This document shows positions 1 to 6,097 of a stretch of 8,396 bases of DNA, in pieces. Both the position numbers and the translations under genes were made by a program. Within the stretch, counting starts at the first letter, position 1, and each line of letters opens with the position of its first letter. Source of the DNA: Dehalococcoidia bacterium (GTDB taxonomy: Bacteria; Chloroflexota; Dehalococcoidia; Dehalococcoidales; Fen-1064); contig DUES01000216.1 in assembly GCA_011192055.1 (NCBI GenBank), positions 1 to 8,396 of the forward strand. The letters are read 5' to 3'. Below the pieces are notes generated by a model that made no database searches, had not been told where the DNA came from, and saw nothing but the letters and a program-made list of their open reading frames with translations.

Positions 1-324
1 CTTGAGTTCCGAGGGGAATTTTCCGCCACATCCTGAGTAGGTAAACAGCTCATCGGGATAGCACTGGGGTGCAATAGCGGATATGGTTGCCCGTGAAAAC
101 GGGCCGCTGGTACCCGTGAGCGGCCCCACCGAGAGAATCAGCGGGCTATCGGGATGGAAGGCATCTACCTTCGGGCAGCCCAGTTCCCAGAAGATTTTAC
201 TGTTCAGGCCGACACCGCCGATGTATTTCTCTATCTCGAAGTCCGAGGTGGGGACTTTAGTTATCTTTCCACTGGTAAGGTCGATCCACAGTATCTTTCC
301 GGTCCAACCGTATGATGCAGTCAT
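1..324 (-). CDS. AOR-family tungsten oxidoreductase, copy 1 (N-terminal 108 codons; runs off left edge)
   Basis: This is the N-terminal part of an aldehyde:ferredoxin oxidoreductase family protein. These enzymes carry a tungsten bis-pterin cofactor and one [4Fe-4S] cluster, and usually interconvert aldehydes and carboxylic acids in the cytoplasm. The visible part matches the family's first domain: a YGWTGKILWIDL start, IGGVGLNSKIFWEL near residues 35-48, and GPLTGTSGPFSRATISAIAPQ near 67-87. Only five residues differ from the full-length copy at 6098-8011 (T8A, I11V, I14V, K43R and C99F, this copy first), so it is almost certainly the same enzyme type. The ATG at 324-322 overlaps the ferredoxin stop as ATGA, and AAGGAGG at 335-341 lies inside the ferredoxin gene, so the two are translationally coupled. 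Cofactor ligands lie beyond the window and cannot be judged. Confidence 0.9.
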   Translation of the reverse strand, partial: MTASYGWTGKILWIDLTSGKITKVPTSDFEIEKYIGGVGLNSKIFWELGCPKVDAFHPDSPLILSVGPLTGTSGPFSRATISAIAPQCYPDELFTYSGCGGKFPSELK

Positions 325-800
325 CTTCTCTGGTCCTCCTTCTTCCCCGCCAGTGTCAGCGCATTGAAATTACAGTACTCGATGCATACCGGTCCCTCTG
401 TCCTGTCCCGGCAGAGGTCGCACATGAAGGCAATACTCTTTTCCGGGTGCAGTTTTATGCCCGGAGGGTCGAAGGGGCAGGCCTCGATGCAGAGACCGCA
501 TCCGTCACACTCGTCCGGATTGATATACTTGATACCGGTTGTCCCATCGATGCAGAGGGCAGTATCCTGGTTGGGGCAGGCATCGTAGCACTTCGGGGAA
601 GCACACTGCCGGCACACATTAAACGTAAACTCGGCGGTGAGGCGGTTTCCGGTTAATTCTCCCCGGGACAGCGATTGTCCCTGTTCTCCCTCGTGGTACA
701 GGGAACACATCAGGTCGCACAATCCGCAGCCGGTGCAGACCTCGGGGTCATGGATAATCCGACCTGACACCGGGGACTTTACATCTTTACTACTGGTCAT
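321..800 (-). CDS. Polyferredoxin (four 4Fe-4S clusters), AOR electron-transfer partner, copy 1
   Basis: This 159-residue iron-sulfur protein has 16 cysteines in four groups typical of DmsB/HycB/AorA-like electron-transfer subunits: C22-x2-C25-x2-C28-x3-C32, C63-x2-C66-x4-C71-x3-C75, C98-x2-C101-x2-C104-x3-C108, and C127-x2-C130-x8-C139-x3-C143. One further cysteine, C83, lies outside them. There is no signal peptide or membrane segment, so it should act in the cytoplasm. It directly precedes AOR copy 1 with a 4-nt stop/start overlap, which argues for a stable complex. In Aromatoleum the AorA subunit (four clusters) pairs with the tungsten subunit AorB in the same way, and BamC plays an analogous role in class II benzoyl-CoA reductase. 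The ATG at 800 is preferred because it includes the first cysteine group; weak Shine-Dalgarno candidates (AGGG at 804-807, AAGGA at 813-817) precede it. No flavin subunit gene is visible. Confidence 0.9.
   Translation of the reverse strand: MTSSKDVKSPVSGRIIHDPEVCTGCGLCDLMCSLYHEGEQGQSLSRGELTGNRLTAEFTFNVCRQCASPKCYDACPNQDTALCIDGTTGIKYINPDECDGCGLCIEACPFDPPGIKLHPEKSIAFMCDLCRDRTEGPVCIEYCNFNALTLAGKKEDQRR
335..341 (-). promoter_or_regulatory. Ribosome binding site for AOR copy 1, inside the ferredoxin gene
   Basis: A perfect AAGGAGG lies 10 nt before the AOR ATG at 324. It forms part of the Lys-Lys-Glu-Asp codons at the ferredoxin C-terminus, so ribosomes finishing the ferredoxin can restart at the overlapping ATGA. 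The matching site in copy 2 is at 8022-8028. Confidence 0.8.
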
Positions 801-839
801 TTACCCTACTTTTCCTTTCAACACGTTTCCGTAAGGTTT

Positions 840-868
840 ATTATACCTGCCTCGTGGTGAAAACCCAA
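840..868 (-). promoter_or_regulatory. Candidate sigma-70 promoter for the ferredoxin-AOR copy 1 operon
   Basis: On the minus strand a perfect -10 TATAAT (840-845) is preceded after 17 nt by TTGGGT (863-868), which matches the -35 consensus at three of six positions. Transcription would start near 833, giving a short leader of about 30 nt. The -35 half overlaps the small inverted repeat at 863-877. Confidence 0.5.
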
Positions 869-877
869 AACCTGGGT
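863..877. promoter_or_regulatory. Small inverted repeat between divergent promoters (possible operator)
   Basis: ACCCA and TGGGT form 5-bp arms separated by 5 nt. The repeat sits over the -35 region of the minus-strand promoter and about 23 nt before the plus-strand -35, a natural place for a regulator controlling both directions. The arms are short, so this is only suggestive. Confidence 0.25.
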
Positions 878-897
878 AGAACCAGTCTTTCCTCGCC

Positions 898-938
898 GCT
901 TGACATCTTTTCATCCCGGTCATAGACTGTGGGAACCG
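898..938 (+). promoter_or_regulatory. Promoter element A for the CoA-transferase operon (shared with 5818-5858)
   Basis: The sequence shows -35 TTGACA (900-905), a 17-nt spacer and -10 TAGACT (923-928), followed by GTGGGAACCG. The same element occurs in reverse orientation at 5818-5858: the first 10 nt (GCTTGACATC) are identical, 11 nt of spacer vary, and the last 20 nt (GTCATAGACTGTGGGAACCG) differ at one base. The predicted start near 935 leaves a leader of about 160 nt before the CoA-transferase at 1094. Conservation extending past the -10 suggests a bound regulator or a common origin, not chance. Confidence 0.65.
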
Positions 939-960
939 GCATGGAATGGGGAGTACACCG

Positions 961-977
961 TGAAGCCATTGGCTTCA
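961..977 (+). other. Leader hairpin upstream of CoA-transferase A
   Basis: TGAAGCC (961-967) and GGCTTCA (971-977) form a perfect 7-bp stem with an ATT loop in the predicted untranslated leader. No T-run follows, so it is not a terminator. It may stabilise the mRNA or be a protein site. The rest of the leader shows no recognisable riboswitch. Confidence 0.35.
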
Positions 978-1093
978 TGCCTGATTGTCCCTGTTCGTTC
1001 GGATGATATCCCAGCAGCATTGAGGGCATCTGATAGTATGTATACGTGGTGTATCGTGGTAAGCACGGGACCCGGTATTAAGCGAGGAGAAAC

Positions 1094-2308
1094 ATGACGA
1101 CCGGAGCTTTATCGGGCCTGAAGGTGGTAGAACTGGGTAACATGGTCTCTGCTCCATTCTGCGGTAAGTTACTATCGTCTCTTGGTGCTGAAGTGATTAA
1201 AATCGAAAAACCCGGCACCGGGGATGACGCCCGGCGAGAGGGGCCGTTTCCACGGGATATTCCGAATCCCGAGTGCAGTGGACTTTTCCTGTACGTGAAT
1301 GCCGGCAAACTCGGCATTACTCTCAACCTGGAGACGGAAACCGGCTTGTCGATACTCCGCACTTTAATAAGAGACGCCGATATCCTTGTAGAGAACAACC
1401 TGCCCCGGGAGATGAAACGACTGGGGCTGGAATACAATAAACTGAAGGTTATTAATCCCGCGCTGATTATGACATCGATTACGCCTTTCGGATATACGGG
1501 TCCGTACCGGGACTACAAGGCAACCGACCTTATCAGTTTCCATGCCGGGGGTCTGGGGTACATCACGCCGCGTCCGGTTGTTGGACTGCCGGATGAAGGA
1601 CCTCTCCGGACAAGAGGACACGTCGCTGATTTCATTGCCGGACTCGATGCCGCTGCTGGAACCATGTGCGTCCTCTACGAACGTGACAGGACCGGCACAG
1701 GGCAGCACCTGGAGATATCAGAGCAGGAATCGGTGGCTGTCAGTATCGCTACTCTTTTCTCCGGTAACAGTTACTCCGGGCATACTAATACTCGAGCGGG
1801 AGCAGCACCTTACCAGCCGGTAGCCACACTGCCGTGCAAGGACGGCTACGTGGATATCCAGTGCATGACCGAAGAACAGTGGCAGAGGCTTGTTGAGTTG
1901 ATGGGCGACCCCGACTGGGCACACCTCGATATCTTCAAGGACGTATTTTCCAGGGCTGAAAACTGGGAGACTCTCGAACCCTTGCTGTCAGACTGGCTGA
2001 GCAGCAAAGGAAAGCAGGAGTTCTTCCGGGAAGCCCAGGCTGAACGTGTCCCTACGGCACCGGTAAATACGGTGGAGGACGTTGTCAGGTCGGACCACCT
2101 GGCTGCACGCCGGTTCTTCGTCGAGTCGGACCATCCGGTTGCGGGAACACTGCAGTATCCCGGGCCGGTGATGAAGTTATCGCAGACTCCGCCGGATACC
2201 GGAGGACGGGCGCCTCTTCTCGGTGAGCATAATGAAGAGGTCCTGTGTGGTCGTTACGGTTACGACAGCGAAGACCTTTCAAAGATGAAGAGTACCGGCG
2301 TCATTTAG
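1094..2308 (+). CDS. CaiB/BaiF family (family III) CoA-transferase A
   Basis: This 404-residue protein has the usual length and motif order of family III CoA-transferases, which move CoA from a donor thioester (often succinyl-CoA) to a carboxylic acid through an aspartyl-CoA anhydride. The N-terminus carries the CoA-binding fold (GLKVVELGNMVSAPFCGKLL, then LGAEVIKIEKP). ADILVEN (95-101) and ITPFGYTGPY (129-138) follow, and the likely catalytic Asp is D179 in HVADFIAG. The C-terminal APLLGEHNEEVL motif is intact. One oddity is NAGKLGITLNL near 69-79, where the family usually has NRNK-S-TLDL as in the next gene, so CoA contacts may differ. GAGGAG at 1084-1089 lies 4 nt before the ATG. CoA-transferase B follows after 34 nt, so the two may form a heterodimer like BbsEF or act on different acids. 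The substrate is not predictable. Confidence 0.92.
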   Translation: MTTGALSGLKVVELGNMVSAPFCGKLLSSLGAEVIKIEKPGTGDDARREGPFPRDIPNPECSGLFLYVNAGKLGITLNLETETGLSILRTLIRDADILVENNLPREMKRLGLEYNKLKVINPALIMTSITPFGYTGPYRDYKATDLISFHAGGLGYITPRPVVGLPDEGPLRTRGHVADFIAGLDAAAGTMCVLYERDRTGTGQHLEISEQESVAVSIATLFSGNSYSGHTNTRAGAAPYQPVATLPCKDGYVDIQCMTEEQWQRLVELMGDPDWAHLDIFKDVFSRAENWETLEPLLSDWLSSKGKQEFFREAQAERVPTAPVNTVEDVVRSDHLAARRFFVESDHPVAGTLQYPGPVMKLSQTPPDTGGRAPLLGEHNEEVLCGRYGYDSEDLSKMKSTGVI

Positions 2309-2327
2309 CAGGACGAAAAGACTGATT

Positions 2328-2334
2328 AGAGGAG
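2328..2334 (+). promoter_or_regulatory. Ribosome binding site that fixes a TTG start
   Basis: AGAGGAG lies 8 nt before TTG at 2343-2345. The resulting N-terminus, M-SDSALTGLRVLDFSWVWAGP, matches the family's standard start; no ATG or GTG fits as well. Confidence 0.75.
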
Positions 2335-2342
2335 ATAACCCA

Positions 2343-3560
2343 TTGAGCGATTCCGCCCTTACCGGACTACGGGTTCTTGATTTTTCCTGGGTATGGGCTG
2401 GCCCTATCTGCACCATGCTGCTGGCTGATATGGGGGCTGAGGTTATCAAGATTGAGAGTAACCGCCGGCTCGATACCAGTCGCATAGTGCCGCCCTTCCC
2501 TGACAGCGTACAGGAGGGTGTCAATAGTGGCGGCCAGTACAACACCTATAACCGCAACAAGAAGAGCTGCACGCTGGACCTGACAAAGCCCGAAGCTGTA
2601 CGGATTGCTATGCAGTTGGTCAAGGAAAGTGACGTGGTGGTGGAAAATTTCTCTGCGGGAGTGATGACCAGGCTGGGGCTTGACTACGACGCCTGCCGGG
2701 CTATCAAGCCGGATATCATCTACCTGTCACTTTCGGGTTATGGCGCTACCGGACCGAGCAGCAACTTTGTATCGTACGGCATGCAGCTTCAGGCGTTCTC
2801 CGGTCTGGCTTCGCTGACCGGATATGCAGACGGACCACCCAGAAACCTGGGTACACCAATTTCCGACACGGTGGGCGGACTGAGTGGTGCTCTTGGTATT
2901 CTCGCAGCACTGCACCACCAGCACACTACGGGAGAAGGCCAGTTTGTGGACGTTTCACAGTGCGAGGCACTGGTTGCACTCTGTCCTGAGGCGGTACTGG
3001 ACTATATACTGAACGGTAGAGTCCAGGAACCGGCCGGTAACCGTGACAGTTCCATGGCGCCACACGGGGTTTACAGGTGCAAAGGTGAGAACAACTGGGT
3101 TGCTATTGCTATAACTACTGATGAGGAGTGGAAAGCCCTGTGTGAGACAATCGGCCGACCGGAACTACCGGGCAATGCTCGTTTCCTGGATGTGGGCCTC
3201 AGATATCAGAACCAGGACGAGTTGGACAGGATTATTTCGGAGTGGACGGTAAATCATGGTGATTACGAAGCCATGCACATTCTCCAGGGAAAAGGAGTAC
3301 CGGCCACTGCAGTGCTCAGTAATGCGCAGTTGGTGCGGGACCCGCACCTCGTGGAGCGTGGCTTCAATATCGAGGATAATCATCCCGTTACAGGTAAAAG
3401 GACGATATCAGGTTTTTCATGGCACCTCAGCCGGACACCCGGTCAAGTCCAATGCCACGCACCATTGCTTGGCCAGCACAATGAAGAGGTACTGTGCGGT
3501 CTTCCTGGCATGAGCCGGGAGAGATTCAAGGAACTGGTAAGCAGTGGAGTCATCTACTGA
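2343..3560 (+). CDS. CaiB/BaiF family (family III) CoA-transferase B
   Basis: This 405-residue member of the same family is encoded 34 nt downstream of CoA-transferase A and begins with TTG. Family landmarks in order are GLRVLDFSWVWAGP (8-21), MGAEVIKIES (30-39), YNRNKKSCTLDL (69-80), SDVVVENFSAGVMTRLGLDY (96-115), SLSGYGATGP (129-138), the probable catalytic Asp D175 in TPISDTVGGL, and HAPLLGQHNEEVL near the end. It is the more canonical of the pair, keeping the NRNK motif that its neighbour lacks. Both proteins keep an aspartate at the active-site position, so neither is plainly a dead subunit. The reaction is transfer of CoA between a thioester and a carboxylate in the cytoplasm. It is probably co-transcribed with the genes on either side. 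The substrate is unknown. Confidence 0.92.
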   Translation: MSDSALTGLRVLDFSWVWAGPICTMLLADMGAEVIKIESNRRLDTSRIVPPFPDSVQEGVNSGGQYNTYNRNKKSCTLDLTKPEAVRIAMQLVKESDVVVENFSAGVMTRLGLDYDACRAIKPDIIYLSLSGYGATGPSSNFVSYGMQLQAFSGLASLTGYADGPPRNLGTPISDTVGGLSGALGILAALHHQHTTGEGQFVDVSQCEALVALCPEAVLDYILNGRVQEPAGNRDSSMAPHGVYRCKGENNWVAIAITTDEEWKALCETIGRPELPGNARFLDVGLRYQNQDELDRIISEWTVNHGDYEAMHILQGKGVPATAVLSNAQLVRDPHLVERGFNIEDNHPVTGKRTISGFSWHLSRTPGQVQCHAPLLGQHNEEVLCGLPGMSRERFKELVSSGVIY

Positions 3561-3599
3561 TTAAGATTACGGTTAAGGTATAGTAGAAGGGGTATAGAG

Positions 3600-4115
3600 A
3601 TGGAATTGATGGATGCAATCAGGGACAGGAGGAGCATCCGGGAATACGAGGACAGGCCGGTACCGGAAGATAAACTGGCAAAGATACTGGAAGCAGCACG
3701 TTTGTCCCCGTCGGCAAGGAACAGCCAGGACAGGTGCTTCATCGTGGTAAGCGACAGAGAACGGCGTCGTGAACTGGCCCGGTCTGCGGAGCACCAGCAA
3801 CACCTTGCGGCGGCTCCCGTGGTCATTGCGGCAGTGGGGACAAATCCTGAATACCACATGCCCAACGGCGTACCTGCCTATCCCGTGGACCTGGCCATAG
3901 CCCTCGACCATATAACGCTTGTTGCCGTGGAGGAAGGGCTGGGGACTTGCTGGATTGGCGGTTTCAACCAGGAGATAGCAAAGAATGCTCTGGGTGTCCC
4001 CAATAAAAATGTCATTGCCGCTCTTCTCACGCTGGGTTTTCCGAAAGCCATACCGGAGGCGAAACCACGAAAATCCCTTGAACAGGTAGTATGCCATGAC
4101 AGGTTCCGGGATTGA
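3600..4115 (+). CDS. Nitroreductase-family FMN oxidoreductase (short form)
   Basis: This 171-residue protein has the hallmarks of the nitroreductase fold, FMN-containing homodimers that reduce nitro, quinone, enone or similar electrophilic groups with NAD(P)H. The FMN-phosphate motif RRSIREY is at residues 10-16, followed by LEAARLSPSARNSQ near 30-43 and a C-terminal GLGTCWIGGF (about 114-123). The short length resembles the compact subgroup common in anaerobes, where electron donors and substrates are often unknown. The start is supported by GAAGGGG (3586-3592) 7 nt before the ATG. It lies 39 nt after CoA-transferase B in the same direction and ends 19 nt before the convergent dehydrogenase, so it is probably the last gene of the operon. 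No hairpin terminator is visible in that 19-nt gap. In this context it could reduce a double bond of an acyl-CoA, but that is conjecture. Confidence 0.85.
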   Translation: MELMDAIRDRRSIREYEDRPVPEDKLAKILEAARLSPSARNSQDRCFIVVSDRERRRELARSAEHQQHLAAAPVVIAAVGTNPEYHMPNGVPAYPVDLAIALDHITLVAVEEGLGTCWIGGFNQEIAKNALGVPNKNVIAALLTLGFPKAIPEAKPRKSLEQVVCHDRFRD

Positions 4116-4134
4116 TAAGCAATACCCCGTCGCT

Positions 4135-5151
4135 TCAGGGTTTGACCAGTACTTTGACGGCACCGTCAGCCGTCAACTGAGTCTCGAACGCTTCCTGCAC
4201 CCGGTCCAGGGGAAACTCGTGCGTAATAAAGGGTCTTGTGTCTGCCCTGCCGGTGGCAAGAAGGTCGACTGTGCCGGGGAAGTCCTCACCCAGGCAACCT
4301 ATCATGGTCGTGTTCCTGTTAATGGGTATATTGGGACTCCACGTGACATCCTTTTCAAATATCCCCAGCATTACTACTTTACCGTCCCTGCGGACAATCC
4401 GCATTGCCTGGTCGAATGTCACCTGCACTCCGGCACACTCCACGACAACGTCAGCCCCGGCACCGGATGTAACCTCCTTCACTACGGGGACGATATCCTC
4501 CGTGGCAGCATCCACAACAACGTCGGCACCACTTGCCCTGGCAAGTTCAAGGCGTTTCGACCTCCGGCCGCTGATTATTATCCTGGAGACACCTATAGCC
4601 TTCAGCACCTGGGCGACACAGAGCCCTATCATACCGGCACCAAGGACAACCACCGTATCTTCAGGTTGTACCTGTGCCCTGGTTATCGAGAACAGCGCAA
4701 TAGAGAGTGGTTCCACGGTGGCGCCCTGCTCATAGCTCAGTGAATCCGGCAGCCGGACCACAGTATCGTAATTGCCCACGCGCGTGAACGGAATCGACAC
4801 GTACTCGGCCATGGCACCGGGCATTGTCGGACTGGGCGGCCACTTGAGACGCGTGCATATTTCCTGCCGTTCATGCCGGCACCAGTAACACTTCCCGCAT
4901 GGCCGGATGTTTATGGCAGCAACACGGTCACCTTCGTGTATGTGGGAGACATTTCGCCCGACAGCTACGACATCACCGCTGCTTTCGTGGCCTAACACCA
5001 TCTTCGTGATTGACAGCTTATAGGGGTGCAGGTCCGACCCGCAGATTCCGGATGCCCTGACCTTTACCACAACACCGTCAGGTTCTACCTCGGGGTCGGG
5101 AATATTCTCAATCTCTATCTTGCGTGGGCCCTGGAGTACGGCTGCCTTCAT
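4135..5151 (-). CDS. Zinc-dependent medium-chain alcohol dehydrogenase
   Basis: This 338-residue protein is a zinc medium-chain dehydrogenase/reductase of the sorbitol/threonine dehydrogenase type. Catalytic zinc residues are C37 (GICGSDLH), H55-E56 (LGHES) and E147 (VEPLS); structural zinc cysteines are C85, C88, C91 and C99. The Rossmann loop GAGMIG is at 171-176. After the second strand the usual acidic residue for NAD is absent and SGRRSKR (194-200) is present, which suggests NADP(H). The frame is open back to an ATG at 5190, but the start at 5151 is chosen because GGAGGA (5156-5161) lies 4 nt upstream and MKAAVLQGPRKIEIE is the normal family N-terminus. It is likely to oxidise a secondary alcohol or polyol, or to reduce the ketone. 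Enzymes of this family also include 6-hydroxycyclohexene-carboxyl-CoA dehydrogenase, but nothing here is specific for that. A 138-nt gap, with only a weak promoter-like match, separates it from the unknown gene upstream. Confidence 0.9.
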   Translation of the reverse strand: MKAAVLQGPRKIEIENIPDPEVEPDGVVVKVRASGICGSDLHPYKLSITKMVLGHESSGDVVAVGRNVSHIHEGDRVAAINIRPCGKCYWCRHERQEICTRLKWPPSPTMPGAMAEYVSIPFTRVGNYDTVVRLPDSLSYEQGATVEPLSIALFSITRAQVQPEDTVVVLGAGMIGLCVAQVLKAIGVSRIIISGRRSKRLELARASGADVVVDAATEDIVPVVKEVTSGAGADVVVECAGVQVTFDQAMRIVRRDGKVVMLGIFEKDVTWSPNIPINRNTTMIGCLGEDFPGTVDLLATGRADTRPFITHEFPLDRVQEAFETQLTADGAVKVLVKP

Positions 5152-5155
5152 GTTT

Positions 5156-5161
5156 TCCTCC
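5156..5161 (-). promoter_or_regulatory. Ribosome binding site deciding the dehydrogenase start
   Basis: GGAGGA on the minus strand, 4 nt before the ATG at 5151, favours this start over the upstream ATG at 5190, which has no comparable site in front of it and would add 13 residues not expected in the family. Confidence 0.8.
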
Positions 5162-5289
5162 GGAATATATATTGAAAAGGTCTCCGGCATTGAGCTTTTA
5201 TGCGCAGCATTTCCTCACACCGCAATACCCTCTATTCCGGGAGCAGTAACTTCTGCTCAGGAGATGCACCGGCGGAGGGGTATGGGTGG

Positions 5290-5661
5290 TCAGTCGTCTG
5301 TTTCAGCATGCAGTTGAGATAACTGTTCCATCATGTTGACGCTGCATATATCACATGATTCTTCGTTTGATTCTTCCCTGGCAAGGGAGGGAGCGTCCAG
5401 AACAATATCAACCACCGTTGATATCCCGGATTCATCGGAATTCCAGACAATGTGAATCCTCCTGCCGTCGGGGTCAAGGTAGCTGTTTATGGCCGCAGGT
5501 CTTTCGTATCCTTCCAGCCGTGTTGACATGACAAATGGCGCATCCTTTGTGCAACCCGTTCCGGTCACCGCGGCGTAGAGGTCCTTTAGTGTCCTCCCGG
5601 TGTCACCATCGAAAGTGAATCCCTTTAAAAGCATTAATACACTGTCTATTTTTTCAGACAT
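5290..5661 (-). CDS. Small acidic protein of unknown function
   Basis: I do not recognise this 123-residue protein. GGAGG (5667-5671) lies 5 nt before the ATG at 5661, so this start is preferred over the in-frame ATG at 5706. The N-terminal half (MSEKIDSVLMLLKGF) looks helical and is followed by a mixed region ending in a strand-like stretch (RRIHIVWN, then STVVDIVLDAP). The last third is acidic and hydrophilic, with a CDIC pair near residues 103-106, which could bind a metal or form a disulfide. There is no signal peptide or membrane segment. It is preceded by promoter element B, shared with the CoA-transferase operon, so it is probably expressed with that pathway; a second AT-rich TATAAT lies at 5738-5743. 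A sensor, chaperone or small accessory subunit are all possible, and none is supported directly. Confidence 0.7.
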   Translation of the reverse strand: MSEKIDSVLMLLKGFTFDGDTGRTLKDLYAAVTGTGCTKDAPFVMSTRLEGYERPAAINSYLDPDGRRIHIVWNSDESGISTVVDIVLDAPSLAREESNEESCDICSVNMMEQLSQLHAETDD

Positions 5662-5817
5662 GTCTCCCTCCCCCTTTATTAAATAATTAAATACCACTTC
5701 ACCCAACGCCCTATATGGACGGATACCCGCTTACTTAATTATATACCTTCTCCGATACTGGGGTTATTACCGATAAAAATACATCAGTAGTGAATGACCG
5801 CCGTTACTATTATGTAT

Positions 5818-5858
5818 CGGTTCCTACAGTCTATGACTGGTATTGCGGGATGTCAAGC
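5818..5858 (-). promoter_or_regulatory. Promoter element B (same sequence class as 898-938)
   Basis: On the minus strand TTGACA (5851-5856), a 17-nt spacer and TAGACT (5828-5833) are followed by GTAGGAACCG. Spacing and flanks match element A exactly apart from an 11-nt variable block in the spacer and one base in the downstream part. Transcription would start near 5821 and run into the small unknown gene after a leader of about 160 nt, the same leader length as for element A although the two leaders are otherwise unrelated. Confidence 0.65.
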
Positions 5859-5939
5859 ACAGCGCAACACAATGTCGTTGCCGTTGCGAGGGACATTCTT
5901 TACTACCGGCTTCCTGGCATGGAGATTAACAAGGAGATT

Positions 5940-5962
5940 CCAAAGGGGCTATACCCCTTTGG
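5940..5962. repeat. Hairpin 1 of the intergenic chain
   Basis: CCAAAGGGG and CCCCTTTGG form a perfect 9-bp stem with a CTATA loop. Neither side is followed by a clear T-run, so a terminator role is doubtful. Confidence 0.7.
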
Positions 5963-5968
5963 CAGGGG

Positions 5969-5987
5969 TTTGGGGGTGCCCCCCAAA
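5969..5987. repeat. Hairpin 2 of the intergenic chain
   Basis: TTTGGGGG and CCCCCAAA form a perfect 8-bp stem with a TGC loop, 6 nt after hairpin 1. A-tract/G-tract stems like this act as terminators only when the downstream arm ends in T's; that is partly true in both directions here (AAA and TTT flanks). Confidence 0.65.
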
Positions 5988-5998
5988 TATAATTTCAA

Positions 5999-6022
5999 CC
6001 CCCTTCCTGGCCAGGAAGGGGG
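5999..6022 (-). terminator. Hairpin 3, perfect 24-bp palindrome, possible terminator of AOR copy 2
   Basis: CCCCCTTCCTGG is followed at once by its complement CCAGGAAGGGGG, a perfect 12+12 palindrome. Transcripts of AOR copy 2 reach it about 75 nt after the stop, and on that strand it is followed by TTGAAATTATATTT, a moderately T-rich tail. It could terminate or protect the AOR mRNA. Equally it may be part of a dispersed repeat made of hairpins 1-3, in which case termination is incidental. Confidence 0.45.
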
Positions 6023-6047
6023 TCAGGGGGATGGTCGAAGGGTTTTT

Positions 6048-6089
6048 CAATAACCTACCAGTATATTTCGATTTTTTACAGGGTTATTG
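6048..6089. repeat. Inverted repeat with 26-nt loop beside the AOR stop
   Basis: CAATAACC (6048-6055) and GGTTATTG (6082-6089) are perfect 8-nt inverted arms around an AT-rich loop. They lie just right of the hairpin chain, 8 nt before the AOR stop codon, and may mark the edge of the repeat unit. Confidence 0.45.
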
Positions 6090-6097
6090 CGTCTGCA

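Larger units (their letters stand above)
1..709 (-). repeat. Direct repeat, left copy of the ferredoxin-AOR cassette
   Basis: Bases 1-709 align to 7688-8396 at a constant offset of 7687 with no gaps and about 53 mismatches (counted by eye). The true boundaries lie beyond both window edges. The longest identical run is 119-192. Confidence 0.9.
5662..6097. other. 436-nt non-coding region with promoter B and a hairpin chain
   Basis: No convincing gene lies here; the open frames on the plus strand lack ribosome sites and family similarity. From right to left it holds a long inverted repeat next to the AOR stop (6048-6089), three perfect hairpins (5940-6022), promoter element B (5818-5858) and an AT-rich leader with a second TATAAT at 5738-5743 on the minus strand. 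No tRNA or recognisable structured RNA was seen. Confidence 0.7.

Noticed and set aside
119..192. 74-nt run of perfect identity between the two cassettes as a gene-conversion tract
   Set aside because: At about 7-8% divergence a run of this length somewhere in 709 nt is not very unlikely, so conversion cannot be claimed from it alone.
3573..4163. Open frame of 196 codons on the minus strand opposite the nitroreductase gene
   Set aside because: It is antisense to a gene with clear family motifs, has no recognisable motifs of its own and overlaps the end of the dehydrogenase gene.
4096..4743. Open frames of 215 and 165 codons on the plus strand across the dehydrogenase gene
   Set aside because: They mirror the zinc dehydrogenase, whose zinc and cofactor motifs are complete; the products look low in structure and lack ribosome sites.
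5241..5258. GAGCAG-n6-CTGCTC hairpin as terminator of the small unknown gene
   Set aside because: The stem is only 6 bp and no T-run follows on the minus strand.
5738..5743. Perfect TATAAT on the minus strand as the main promoter of the small unknown gene
   Set aside because: The sequence 17 nt upstream is TAACCC, a poor -35, and no extended -10 is present; promoter B is the better candidate, although this site might contribute.
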